This document shows, piece by piece, positions 1-5,830 of a stretch of DNA of 14,810 nt. The stretch is from Thermoplasmata archaeon (GTDB lineage: Archaea; Thermoplasmatota; Thermoplasmata; Lutacidiplasmatales; UBA184), in contig JASHQN010000036.1 of assembly GCA_030039135.1 (NCBI GenBank), positions 1 through 14,810 of the forward strand, given 5' to 3'. Both the position numbers and the translations under genes were made by a program. Each line of letters opens with the position of its first letter. The first letter of the stretch is position 1. The notes beneath the pieces are model-generated. The model was not told the origin of the DNA. It searched no databases and saw only the letters and a list, made by a program, of their open reading frames with translations.

Positions 1-1
1 C

Positions 2-103
2 GACATCGCCTCGCTGCCGGCCGCGCTCGAAGGACGCGCCGGGACCCGGGTCTCGGTCGGTCGTGGGACCCGTGGGAGGACGCGGGGACGGATCGGCATC
101 TAG
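2..103 (+). CDS. Possible C-terminal tail of an unknown protein (5' end outside window)
   Basis: Reading from base 2, a frame stays open for 33 codons and stops at a TAG at 101-103. The peptide begins DIASLPAALEGR and ends in an Arg/Gly-rich tail. I do not recognise the family. The composition is more protein-like than the other two forward frames, which give mostly Arg and Pro, but in DNA this GC-rich a short open frame is weak evidence. If real, the gene lies mostly left of the window and converges with the oxidoreductase gene that ends at 494. Confidence 0.25.
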   Translation, partial: DIASLPAALEGRAGTRVSVGRGTRGRTRGRIGI

Positions 104-218
104 CTGCCTCGAGACGCGGCCCTCGGACGATCGCTGACGGCCAATCCACGGTAGAGCGCCGGCGGGAGCGACGGCGAGGTTCGGCGCGCCTCGGCGATGG
201 CTCAGCTCGATCGTGAGA

Positions 219-230
219 CTCCGATCGGAG
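219..230. repeat. Perfect 12-bp palindrome
   Basis: CTCCGATCGGAG is identical on both strands. A second perfect palindrome, AGGTTAACCT, lies 7 bases further on at 238-247. Paired dyads in a gene-free stretch could be protein binding sites, but no adjacent gene start makes this an obvious operator. Confidence 0.4.
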
Positions 231-237
231 GCGGTGA

Positions 238-247
238 AGGTTAACCT
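238..247. repeat. Perfect 10-bp palindrome AGGTTAACCT
   Basis: This is a perfect dyad with an AT core, unusual in the very GC-rich surroundings. It sits close to the palindrome at 219-230. Function unknown. Confidence 0.4.
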
Positions 248-459
248 CGCCGGAGAGATCGCTCCGGTTCCGCGGATCAGCGTCGCGGAGAGCGAGTACG
301 TTCGGGGCGTCTCGTAGAACTCAAGGGCGCAGGACGAGGTCGATTGGGTGACGCGGTTGACCGCGGAGGTCGGCGCGTCCTTTGCAAGAGACTCCGCCAC
401 CGGCTCCGCGCGAGGATCGACGATCGGGACGCGTCGTTCGGCCTACCGGGATGCCGACA

Positions 460-492
460 CCGGCGACGCGCGACCGCCGACGGCGTCGCCGG
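460..492 (-). terminator. Hairpin just after the oxidoreductase stop codon
   Basis: CCGGCGACGC (460-469) and GCGTCGCCGG (483-492) form a perfect 10-bp stem with a 13-base loop, starting one base past the TAA stop (494-496) of the minus-strand gene. No T-run follows on the minus strand, so it is not a bacterial-style intrinsic terminator. It could shape or protect the mRNA 3' end. It is also compatible with a convergent gene from the left. Confidence 0.4.
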
Positions 493-493
493 A

Positions 494-1144
494 TTAACGT
501 ACCACCTTGAACGCGTGCTCGTAGGTGTTCAGTGCCTGGGCCGCTCGGACCCAGAGCGGGACCAGTGCCTCGAGCCACCGAGCCCCGCTCATGTCGCCCA
601 CGTCGAACGCCGCGGGCCAGCCGAGCTCGCGCAGGATTTCGGCGGTCTCCTTCTTCGCCGCCGCATCGTTACCGCAAATCAACATCGGTGGTGTGCCCTC
701 CGAGAACTTCGGGTCGATCATGCGAGTGTTACCGACGGTGTTGAAGCACTTGACGACCTTCGCGTTCGGAAGTTTCCGCTGCACCCGCTCCCCGAGGGAA
801 TCGGTGGTTCCAACCCAAAGGCCCGGGGGCATCCCGTGCGAGAAATCGAGCGGGTTCGTCGCGTCCAATACGAGCTTGCCCGCGAAGTTGCCGACCCCGG
901 CGAGATCGATCGCAGAGTCGGTTCCGGTACCAATGGTGGCGAGGATGACGATCGAGCCGAACGTCGCCGTGTCCGCGAACGTGCCGGTCGCGAGCTTGCC
1001 TTTCACCTGTTTCTTCCATGCCTCGAGCTTGGCGGGATCTCGCGAGCCGATCATCACGTCGTAGCCGTGTTTCGCGAATCCGCTCGCCAGCTGCTTCCCC
1101 ACGACACCGCTTCCGAGGATCCCCACCTTCTCCTTGGCTGCCAT
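494..1144 (-). CDS. NAD(P)-binding oxidoreductase, F420-dependent NADP reductase-like (COG2085)
   Basis: A 216-residue protein with an N-terminal Rossmann fold. The dinucleotide motif GILGSGVVG lies at residues 8-16 and is followed by the MIGSRDPAKL segment, whose Ser-Arg is typical of NADP(H)-binding members related to F420H2:NADP oxidoreductase. Further family hallmarks are VLDATNPLDF and KCFNTVGNTRM. Family members move hydride between NADP and F420 or reduce other substrates; the true substrate cannot be read here. I chose the ATG at 1144 because the Rossmann strand begins a few residues later, while the 81 codons upstream in frame are Arg/Pro-rich and unlike the family. No clear Shine-Dalgarno is spaced correctly, but a TATA-like box lies about 50 bases upstream. 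The gene lies 167 bases downstream of a FilR1-type regulator on the same strand, so joint control is possible. The general family is fairly sure, F420 use is not. Confidence 0.85.
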   Translation of the reverse strand: MAAKEKVGILGSGVVGKQLASGFAKHGYDVMIGSRDPAKLEAWKKQVKGKLATGTFADTATFGSIVILATIGTGTDSAIDLAGVGNFAGKLVLDATNPLDFSHGMPPGLWVGTTDSLGERVQRKLPNAKVVKCFNTVGNTRMIDPKFSEGTPPMLICGNDAAAKKETAEILRELGWPAAFDVGDMSGARWLEALVPLWVRAAQALNTYEHAFKVVR

Positions 1145-1187
1145 CTCCGCGTACCCCCCCCGATTCTCGTTGCGGAGGAGCGGCCGG

Positions 1188-1198
1188 ATTGTATTTCG
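1188..1198 (-). promoter_or_regulatory. TATA-like box for the oxidoreductase
   Basis: On the minus strand this reads CGAAATACAAT, an AT-rich patch in GC-rich DNA. Its centre is about 50 bases before the ATG at 1144, giving a predicted leader of about 25 bases. Inferred from position and composition only. Confidence 0.4.
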
Positions 1199-1293
1199 CG
1201 GTTGCGGAAAATGATGGTCGGCTCCTGCCGGGCGCGGTCGGGAAGGCCGCGGTGACCGGCCGGGCGTCGAACGGAGGGCGGGGTTCGGCGATC

Positions 1294-1308
1294 GCGACCG
1301 AGGGTCGC
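1294..1308 (-). terminator. Small hairpin after the regulator gene
   Basis: GCGACC and GGTCGC pair around a 3-base loop only a few bases past the TGA stop of the regulator (1312-1314). It is short and has no T-run; it may simply be chance in GC-rich sequence. Confidence 0.2.
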
Positions 1309-1311
1309 CCT

Positions 1312-2082
1312 TCACCGATCCCCGGCGGGTGGAATGCGCCATACTTCGGCACCGTTCCACACCGAGAGGAACAGTTCTTCCGACCACCGGCAGCCCTGCG
1401 GGTCGGTCACCAAGAGCATCGTCGACATGTCGACCTTACCGTCGGAGCCGGGGAGGCACAGACCGGCTTGGTCGTCGAGGACGGCGAGGAACAGGTGGAC
1501 TTCCGGCACCGACTTGATCGGAAAGTTGCGTTGGATCTCCCGACCCGACCGCTTCTCGTCTTGGAGGAGACGACGCGGCCGGACCACCCGGACGTCGGCT
1601 CCTCGCGCCGCCTTCTCCCGCAAGATCGGCAGCGCCTGCTCGAACCGCTGCTCCGTGATCACCCAGATCCGTCGCTGGACCGTACGGAGGGCCGACTCCT
1701 GCGCCGCGACGACGTCGTACGTGCCGGCGACGAACGCACCCTTGCTCAGCTCCCCCAGGCGCTCGACGAAGGGAAGTCCCAGCACCGGTACCTGGTGGCA
1801 GAGAATGTACTGTCGGTGGGTCTGCAGAAACTCGAGGAACGGTAACCCCATCCGGAACGTCTCGGCAAGGTGGGTCGGCTCGTACTCTCCCCGGACGTTC
1901 TTCGTCACGAGGCCGGCCGCAACCAATCGATTCAGGTGGCGAGTGGTCTCCGAACCGGTGATCGAGAGGCTGTGCGCGATTTGCGAGTGCTTGAGCGGCT
2001 TCTTGACCAGGGCATCGAGGATACCGAGTCGCTCGGGGGAGGCAATCTCGAAAAGGAAGCGGGAAAGGTCCTCCGAGGCCAT
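1312..2082 (-). CDS. Winged-helix transcriptional regulator with FilR1 (DUF1724) domain
   Basis: A 256-residue archaeal transcription factor. Residues about 8-75 form an ArsR-like winged helix: PERLGILDALVKK, then HSQIAHSLSITGSETTRHLN as helix-turn-helix, then AGLVTKNVRGEYEPTHLA as the wing. The rest resembles the FilR1 middle domain (formerly DUF1724), which is known from archaeal regulators of methanogenesis and cell form; segments such as FVAGTYDVVAAQESALRTVQRRIWVITEQ, with a predicted ligand or dimer role, fit it. The protein is soluble with no membrane segment. The ATG at 2082 is the natural start because the fold begins at once. There is no Shine-Dalgarno, but a TATA-like box sits about 26 bases upstream, suggesting a leaderless mRNA. 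It diverges from the MoaD-like gene and precedes the oxidoreductase, so either could be a target; autoregulation is also plausible. The target is unproven. Confidence 0.85.
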   Translation of the reverse strand: MASEDLSRFLFEIASPERLGILDALVKKPLKHSQIAHSLSITGSETTRHLNRLVAAGLVTKNVRGEYEPTHLAETFRMGLPFLEFLQTHRQYILCHQVPVLGLPFVERLGELSKGAFVAGTYDVVAAQESALRTVQRRIWVITEQRFEQALPILREKAARGADVRVVRPRRLLQDEKRSGREIQRNFPIKSVPEVHLFLAVLDDQAGLCLPGSDGKVDMSTMLLVTDPQGCRWSEELFLSVWNGAEVWRIPPAGDR

Positions 2083-2102
2083 GACGGGCCGACTGTTTCG
2101 AT

Positions 2103-2114
2103 GGATACTAATCC
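2103..2114 (-). promoter_or_regulatory. TATA-like box and imperfect dyad before the regulator
   Basis: The minus strand reads GGATTAGTATCC, with arms GGAT/ATCC around an AT-rich centre. The centre is about 26 bases from the ATG at 2082, the spacing expected for a leaderless archaeal transcript. The dyad could also be an operator for autoregulation. Confidence 0.35.
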
Positions 2115-2133
2115 CTTAGGACGGGGCGCGCGC

Positions 2134-2145
2134 GGGATATTTGAG
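2134..2145 (+). promoter_or_regulatory. TATA-like box for the MoaD/beta-propeller pair
   Basis: GGGATATTTGAG is the AT-richest spot between the divergent genes. On the plus strand it predicts a transcript start near 2165, about 35 bases before the ATG at 2200. It could also serve the regulator on the other strand with a leader of about 30 bases. Confidence 0.35.
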
Positions 2146-2199
2146 GCGTAAGCCGCATGAGCTCGGCACGCATCCGTGACGCGAAGGTTCAACGCCCTC

Positions 2200-2469
2200 A
2201 TGCTCGTGGTTCATCTCGATAGTTGGCTTCGCGAGTTCGGCCCGCGGCGGAGCGAGAAGGTCGCCGCGAAATCCGTGGAGCAGCTCCTCGACGTCTTGGA
2301 GGGCCGATACCCCCGGTTGCGGTTCAAGCTCCGGGACGAGACCGGGCAGCTGCGTCGGTACGTCCGGGTTTTCGTCGACGGCGAGGACGTCAGCGGCACC
2401 ACGGGAGTCTCGACGTCGCTCGCCCGCGCTCAGACGGTTGACATCTTGCACTCGATCGCGGGCGGATAG
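2200..2469 (+). CDS. MoaD/ThiS-like ubiquitin-fold protein with C-terminal Gly-Gly
   Basis: An 89-residue protein. It starts with a beta strand (LVVHLDSWLREFG), then a helix (SVEQLLDVLEGRYPRLRFKL), then RRYVRVFVDGEDV, and ends DILHSIAGG. This order and the terminal Gly-Gly match the beta-grasp sulfur carriers MoaD and ThiS and archaeal SAMP modifiers. Such proteins are activated at the C-terminal glycine by an E1/MoeB-like enzyme and then carry sulfur or are linked to targets. No E1-like or MoaE gene is in the window. I chose the ATG at 2200 because the fold begins there; an in-frame GTG at 2176 would add eight residues. The next gene starts 13 bases after the stop, so the two are almost certainly co-transcribed. 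The family is clear; which role (molybdopterin, thiamine, tRNA thiolation or protein tagging) is open. Confidence 0.85.
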   Translation: MLVVHLDSWLREFGPRRSEKVAAKSVEQLLDVLEGRYPRLRFKLRDETGQLRRYVRVFVDGEDVSGTTGVSTSLARAQTVDILHSIAGG

Positions 2470-2470
2470 G

Positions 2471-2476
2471 AAGGAG
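2471..2476 (+). promoter_or_regulatory. Shine-Dalgarno site deciding the beta-propeller start
   Basis: AAGGAG lies in the 13-base gap between the two genes, six bases before the ATG at 2483. It selects that ATG over an earlier in-frame start at 2438 inside the MoaD-like gene. Confidence 0.75.
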
Positions 2477-2482
2477 AAGACG

Positions 2483-3619
2483 ATGAAGCGGGACGATAAG
2501 GTACGGATTCTGTTGGGTACGCGAAAGGGCACCTACGTCGTGGAAGGCAACCGGCGGCGCCGAGATTGGAAGATCGGATCCGTCGCGCATTCCGGGAACG
2601 AGGTCTATCACGTCGTGGCGGATCCCCGGCACCCCGGCGATCTCTATGCCGCCGTGAACAATGCTTTCTGGGGCCCGACCGTCCAACGCTCCCGCAATTG
2701 GGGGAAAACCTGGACCGAGATCGCGACCCCGCTCACTCCCCTACAGAAGGACCGCGAGCCCGAGCTCGACGAGTCGTCCCCCACGACCCCCGTTCCGAGG
2801 CCGCTCAACAACCTGTGGCACATCGAGCCCGGGCTCCCGAGCGAACCGGACGTGCTCTACTTGGGCGCGGACCCGCACCTGCTCTTCCGCACCCGGGACC
2901 GGGGGGAGAGCTGGGAGCCGATCCCGAGCATCAACGACCATCCCGACAAGAAGAAATGGGCCCCGGGGGCCGGTGGCGCGTGCCTCCACACGATCCTCAT
3001 CGACCCTCGCGACCCCCGGCTGCTCTACGTGGGCCTGTCGGCGGTGGGCACGTTCCGATCGGAGGACGGCGGGCAGAGCTGGCGACCGAGAAACAAGGGA
3101 GTGGAGGCGCCGTTTCTCCCCGACAAGCATCCCGAGACCGGACAGTGCGTTCATCACGTGGCCCCCGACGCGGCCGATCCGGACACGTTCTATCGGCAGG
3201 ACCACGGGGGGATGTACGTCTCCCATGACCGGATGGATTCGTGGGTCCGGATCGGAAAGCCGCTCGGCGACGACTTCGGATTCGGGGTATCGTCCCCCGC
3301 CTCGGCTCCGGGGAAGGCGTACTTCGTCCGGCTCGACGGACCGGCGCGCATCACGGGAGAGGGATACTTCCAGGTGCACGAGTGGAACGACCGGGCCCGG
3401 AAGTGGCGCAAGCTCGTCTCCCCCGGTGCGTTTCCCGGCCACTTCGGGGTGCACCGCGAAGGCGTCACGACGGACAACCTCGAGCCGCCGGGCATCTACG
3501 TGGGCACCACCACGGGACAGCTCTTCGTCAGCCCGGACGCGGGGAAGACCTGGAGGTTGATCCCGTACCAGTTCCCCGGCATCCACTCGGTGAGCGTCGC
3601 GAACCCGACCGCGCGCTGA
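2483..3619 (+). CDS. Asp-box (BNR) beta-propeller protein, sialidase-like
   Basis: A 378-residue protein built of Asp-box repeats, pattern S/T-x-D-x-G-x-x-W: SRNWGKTW (70-77, variant), TRDRGESW (137-144), SEDGGQSW (193-200), SHDRMDSW (247-254, variant) and SPDAGKTW (350-357). Asp-boxes are turns between propeller strands in sialidases and photosystem II assembly factor-like proteins. The N-terminus, VRILLGTRKGTYVVE, is typical of a soluble family often labelled exo-alpha-sialidase. No signal peptide or membrane helix is seen, so it is probably cytoplasmic and glycosidase action on external glycans is unlikely. The ATG at 2483 is fixed by an AAGGAG six bases upstream. It follows the MoaD-like gene after 13 bases in one operon, suggesting a shared process such as scaffold or target of the ubiquitin-like protein. 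That link is inference; fold confidence is high, function unknown. Confidence 0.85.
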   Translation: MKRDDKVRILLGTRKGTYVVEGNRRRRDWKIGSVAHSGNEVYHVVADPRHPGDLYAAVNNAFWGPTVQRSRNWGKTWTEIATPLTPLQKDREPELDESSPTTPVPRPLNNLWHIEPGLPSEPDVLYLGADPHLLFRTRDRGESWEPIPSINDHPDKKKWAPGAGGACLHTILIDPRDPRLLYVGLSAVGTFRSEDGGQSWRPRNKGVEAPFLPDKHPETGQCVHHVAPDAADPDTFYRQDHGGMYVSHDRMDSWVRIGKPLGDDFGFGVSSPASAPGKAYFVRLDGPARITGEGYFQVHEWNDRARKWRKLVSPGAFPGHFGVHREGVTTDNLEPPGIYVGTTTGQLFVSPDAGKTWRLIPYQFPGIHSVSVANPTAR

Positions 3620-3761
3620 CCACTATACCGGGTCGATCACCCGCTGACGACGATAGGACGCATCCGGCGGACCTCCGGATGGAGCCACGCGACGGTACGT
3701 TGAGTCTCCCGGGCGCCGAAATCCCGAGAACAAAGCGGACGGCCCCGCCGGGATTCGAAAG
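3620..3761. other. Convergent intergenic region with tRNA-like remnant
   Basis: This is the gap between the plus-strand beta-propeller gene and the minus-strand tRNA. It contains a small hairpin (CGGGT/ACCCG at 3629-3643), a T-rich patch on the minus strand near 3728-3736 (CTTTGTTCTC) that could end tRNA transcription, and a T-arm/acceptor-like fragment described separately. No protein gene is seen. Confidence 0.5.
3740..3759 (-). pseudogene. Possible tRNA 3' remnant (T-loop and acceptor strand)
   Basis: On the minus strand this reads TTCGAAT, CCCGG, then CGGGGCC, matching in order a T-loop, a T-stem 3' strand and a seven-base acceptor 3' strand. The 5' side (CCGCT) does not pair with CCCGG, so no complete tRNA exists. 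It begins just three bases past the tRNA-Lys discriminator base. It may be left from a lost tandem tRNA or a recombination event, or be chance. Confidence 0.3.
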
Positions 3762-3835
3762 CGGGCCCGAGGGGATTCGAACCCCTGATCTTGCGGTTAA
3801 GAGCCGCCTGCTCTACCGGGCTGAGCTACGGGCCC
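3762..3835 (-). tRNA. tRNA-Lys (anticodon CTT)
   Basis: On the minus strand a 74-base cloverleaf is complete: acceptor GGGCCCG/CGGGCCC, TA, D-stem GCTC/GAGC with loop AGCCCGGTA, anticodon loop CTCTTAA with anticodon CTT at its centre, variable region AGATC, T-stem AGGGG/CCCCT with loop TTCGAAT, and discriminator G. The anticodon reads AAG lysine codons. No intron and no encoded CCA. The outermost anticodon-stem pair (27-43) is G with A, the only mismatch. It has its own TATA-like box about 35 bases upstream, so it is likely transcribed independently of the deoxyhypusine synthase gene before it. Confidence 0.95.
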
Positions 3836-3864
3836 ACGGACGGCTCGGGCGGACCTGACCGCGG

Positions 3865-3875
3865 GAGATAAAGAC
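3865..3875 (-). promoter_or_regulatory. TATA box of the tRNA-Lys gene
   Basis: The minus strand reads GTCTTTATCTC. Its centre is about 35 bases before the tRNA 5' end, predicting a start about 9 bases before the mature tRNA, as is usual for archaeal tRNA genes. It lies between the tRNA and the stop of the upstream gene. Confidence 0.65.
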
Positions 3876-3890
3876 TCGCGCGGCGCACGA

Positions 3891-4832
3891 TCATCGCTTC
3901 AGCCGCTCGAGCGCGGCGGTGACCATGAGGGGAAAGAGGACGGTGATGTCGCCCTCGACGTTCGTGTGCCGCGCGCGCGGCTTGAGCTTGCCCCACGACA
4001 CGGCCTCGCGCGTGCGAGCTCCCGAGAGGCTGCCGTCCCACTCTACCGCGGTCGTGAGGTAGAGCGCGGCGTCCAGCCCGCCCCGGAACTGGTTCCACCA
4101 GATCGTGTGGTGCTTCGAGATCCCTCCGCCGAGCACGATCGCCCCCGTGCGCGACGCGTCGAAGACGAGGTCGCTCAGCGACTGCTCGTCGGCGAAGAGA
4201 TCGACCACGAGGTCGCGGTGGTCCTGCCAGAAAAGCCAGAGCTGCGAGCCGACCGCGCCGTCCGTGATGCCGGGCACGATCACCGGCACGCCGCGTTCGA
4301 ACGCGGCCCGCAGCAGGCTCGACGTCGCCGAGGCGGGGATCGCCTCGCCGATCGCACGCGCGAGCGCTTGGGTCGAGAGCGACCGCACTCCGCTCGCCCA
4401 GAGCCGGCGAAGGATCCGCCGCATCGCGCGCTCGATCGTCGGCCCGTAGTTCGCCTCCGGGATCACGACGTTCCCGAGCCGATGGAGATGGCGGCGGTGC
4501 AGGGCGGCGTCGTCGAGGTCCCACGCTCCGTGGAAGTACGGGCGCATCGATCGCGCGAGATCGTGATCGAGCGTGCCGCACGTCGTGATCACCGCGTCGA
4601 CGTAGCCGTCGCGGACGAGCGACGCGAGGACCCCGCGGGTTCCCGTCGCCACGATATCGGCCGGGAACGAGAGAAACCGTGTCATCTTGCGGTCGGCGAG
4701 CATCCGGGTGAGGAGATCGACCCCCTCGGCGACCTGCTTCGCACTGAACCCCCCCGCGGCCTCCATCCGACGGAAGAGCTCGGGGAGACCCGGCGCGTCG
4801 TCGATGCGGAGATCCTCGACCCGGCGCGCCAT
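3891..4832 (-). CDS. dys: Deoxyhypusine synthase
   Basis: A 313-residue enzyme that moves an aminobutyl group from spermidine to one lysine of aIF5A with NAD, the first step of hypusine formation. Family segments in order: FSAKQVAEGVDLLTRM (29-44), TTCGTLDHDLAR (83-94), GNVVIPEANYGPT (120-132), VPVIVPGITDGAVGSQLW (182-199), GGGISKHH (235-242) with the catalytic lysine at about 240, and EWDGSLSGARTREAVSWGK (264-282), which shapes the NAD and spermidine site. Length is typical of archaeal members. The ATG at 4832 gives a family-like N-terminus (MARRVEDLRIDD). It follows the presenilin-like gene after 23 bases and is probably the last protein gene of the aIF2 beta transcript. The target, aIF5A, is not in the window. 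All key residues I can check are present. Confidence 0.95.
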   Translation of the reverse strand: MARRVEDLRIDDAPGLPELFRRMEAAGGFSAKQVAEGVDLLTRMLADRKMTRFLSFPADIVATGTRGVLASLVRDGYVDAVITTCGTLDHDLARSMRPYFHGAWDLDDAALHRRHLHRLGNVVIPEANYGPTIERAMRRILRRLWASGVRSLSTQALARAIGEAIPASATSSLLRAAFERGVPVIVPGITDGAVGSQLWLFWQDHRDLVVDLFADEQSLSDLVFDASRTGAIVLGGGISKHHTIWWNQFRGGLDAALYLTTAVEWDGSLSGARTREAVSWGKLKPRARHTNVEGDITVLFPLMVTAALERLKR

Positions 4833-4855
4833 GGCGGCGTGGGAGTCCCCCGCGG

Positions 4856-5824
4856 TTAAAGCGCTACGGTGAGGCCGAGGCTGAGCGAGTGGAAGACGAG
4901 CAGGTAGGCCACGATGTAGCCGGCGAGCGCGCCGCCGTTCAGGAACGGGAGGCCCGCCTGTGCGTTCCCTCGAAGGACGATCCGCATGAGAGCGGCGTAG
5001 CCCACCAGCGAGCCGAGCAGCGCCCCGATCGAGGCCCAGATGTTCCCCCCGATGCCGAGGAACGCGGGATGCGCCGGCAGCCAAACGAACGCCGAGACGA
5101 CGAGCGTCCCCGGGATCACGACGTCCCCGAGGCCCATGAAGAGCGCCTCGCGCTGCTCGACCGGCTGCGCCCGGACCTCCTTCAAGCTCGGCGCGGCGGG
5201 ATAGTCGTATCCGCTTGAGTCGGGCATCACCATCAGGATCGGGAGCTTCATGTCGGTCACGACCTCGGCGAGGCTGACCATGTGCTTCGTCCCGTAGACG
5301 GCGATCGCGTCGTAGATGAGGAGCGCGATGAGGAGGATGAACGCGGGGAGGATCGCGAAGGAGATCCCGAGGATCGCGATGAGCGATCCGGCCGCGAGAA
5401 AGCCGACGAGATCGATGACCCACCACTGCGGTTCCATGAGGAGAGCGAGGTAGAGGATCGCGCTCACCCCCGCCGCGACGACGAGGGCCGGTACGACCAC
5501 GAGCTCGGCGCCGTAGGGCGGAAGCAGGACGAGGGACGGCGGAACGAGCGCGAACGTGGCGTAGAGGGTGATGTAGAGCGCCGCGGCGATCCCGATGAGG
5601 ATCAGGTGCCGCAGGGCGGAGGCCCCGCCCTGGCGACGGGCGACGAAGAGGATCCCGAGCGGAGCGATGACGATGATGAGGATGATCTCGAGGGGTGCCG
5701 CGGCGCTCTGCGGGTTCGAGGTCGACGAGAGCCCCGCCGCCCGGAACGGGTCGGCGAGGACGATCGCGACGAGTTGGGCGCCGACGTAGAGCGCGAGGAG
5801 CCCGATCCAGCGGATGCTCCGCAT
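4856..5824 (-). CDS. Presenilin-like A22 intramembrane aspartyl protease
   Basis: A 322-residue integral membrane protein with about nine hydrophobic segments. The two catalytic aspartates are visible: LLIYDAIAVYGTKH (Asp about 172, YD motif) and FMGLGDVVIPG (Asp about 234, GxGD motif). The C-terminal PAL position reads GLPFLNGGALAGY (291-303), the form I recall for archaeal PF06550/DUF1119 members rather than the strict PAL of eukaryotic presenilins. Such enzymes cut transmembrane helices inside the membrane. A hydrophilic loop (about 198-226) separates the catalytic helices, as in the family. It starts six bases after the aIF2 beta stop with no Shine-Dalgarno and ends 23 bases before deoxyhypusine synthase, so it sits inside a translation operon. 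Its substrate is unknown. Family confidence is high. Confidence 0.92.
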   Translation of the reverse strand: MRSIRWIGLLALYVGAQLVAIVLADPFRAAGLSSTSNPQSAAAPLEIILIIVIAPLGILFVARRQGGASALRHLILIGIAAALYITLYATFALVPPSLVLLPPYGAELVVVPALVVAAGVSAILYLALLMEPQWWVIDLVGFLAAGSLIAILGISFAILPAFILLIALLIYDAIAVYGTKHMVSLAEVVTDMKLPILMVMPDSSGYDYPAAPSLKEVRAQPVEQREALFMGLGDVVIPGTLVVSAFVWLPAHPAFLGIGGNIWASIGALLGSLVGYAALMRIVLRGNAQAGLPFLNGGALAGYIVAYLLVFHSLSLGLTVAL

Positions 5825-5830
5825 GATGGG

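Larger units (their letters stand above)
104..493. other. Gene-free stretch with palindromes and a hairpin
   Basis: No convincing coding region is seen on either strand in these 390 bases; the open frames here are Arg/Pro/Gly-rich shadows. The stretch holds two perfect palindromes (219-230 and 238-247), a small stem CGGAG/CTCCG near 250-265, and a 10-bp inverted repeat at 460-492 next to the stop codon of the oxidoreductase. It may be an intergenic region between convergent genes or hold an unrecognised structured RNA. Confidence 0.5.

Noticed and set aside
344..1255. Long plus-strand open frame antisense to the oxidoreductase
   Set aside because: Arg/His-rich composition with no domain; the opposite strand encodes a clear Rossmann-fold protein. 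A GC-rich shadow.
2483..3619. True secreted sialidase
   Set aside because: No signal peptide and no catalytic arginine triad that I can identify; Asp-boxes alone indicate only the propeller fold.
3629..3643. Hairpin CGGGT/ACCCG after the beta-propeller gene as a terminator
   Set aside because: Only five base pairs and no T-run; too weak to call.
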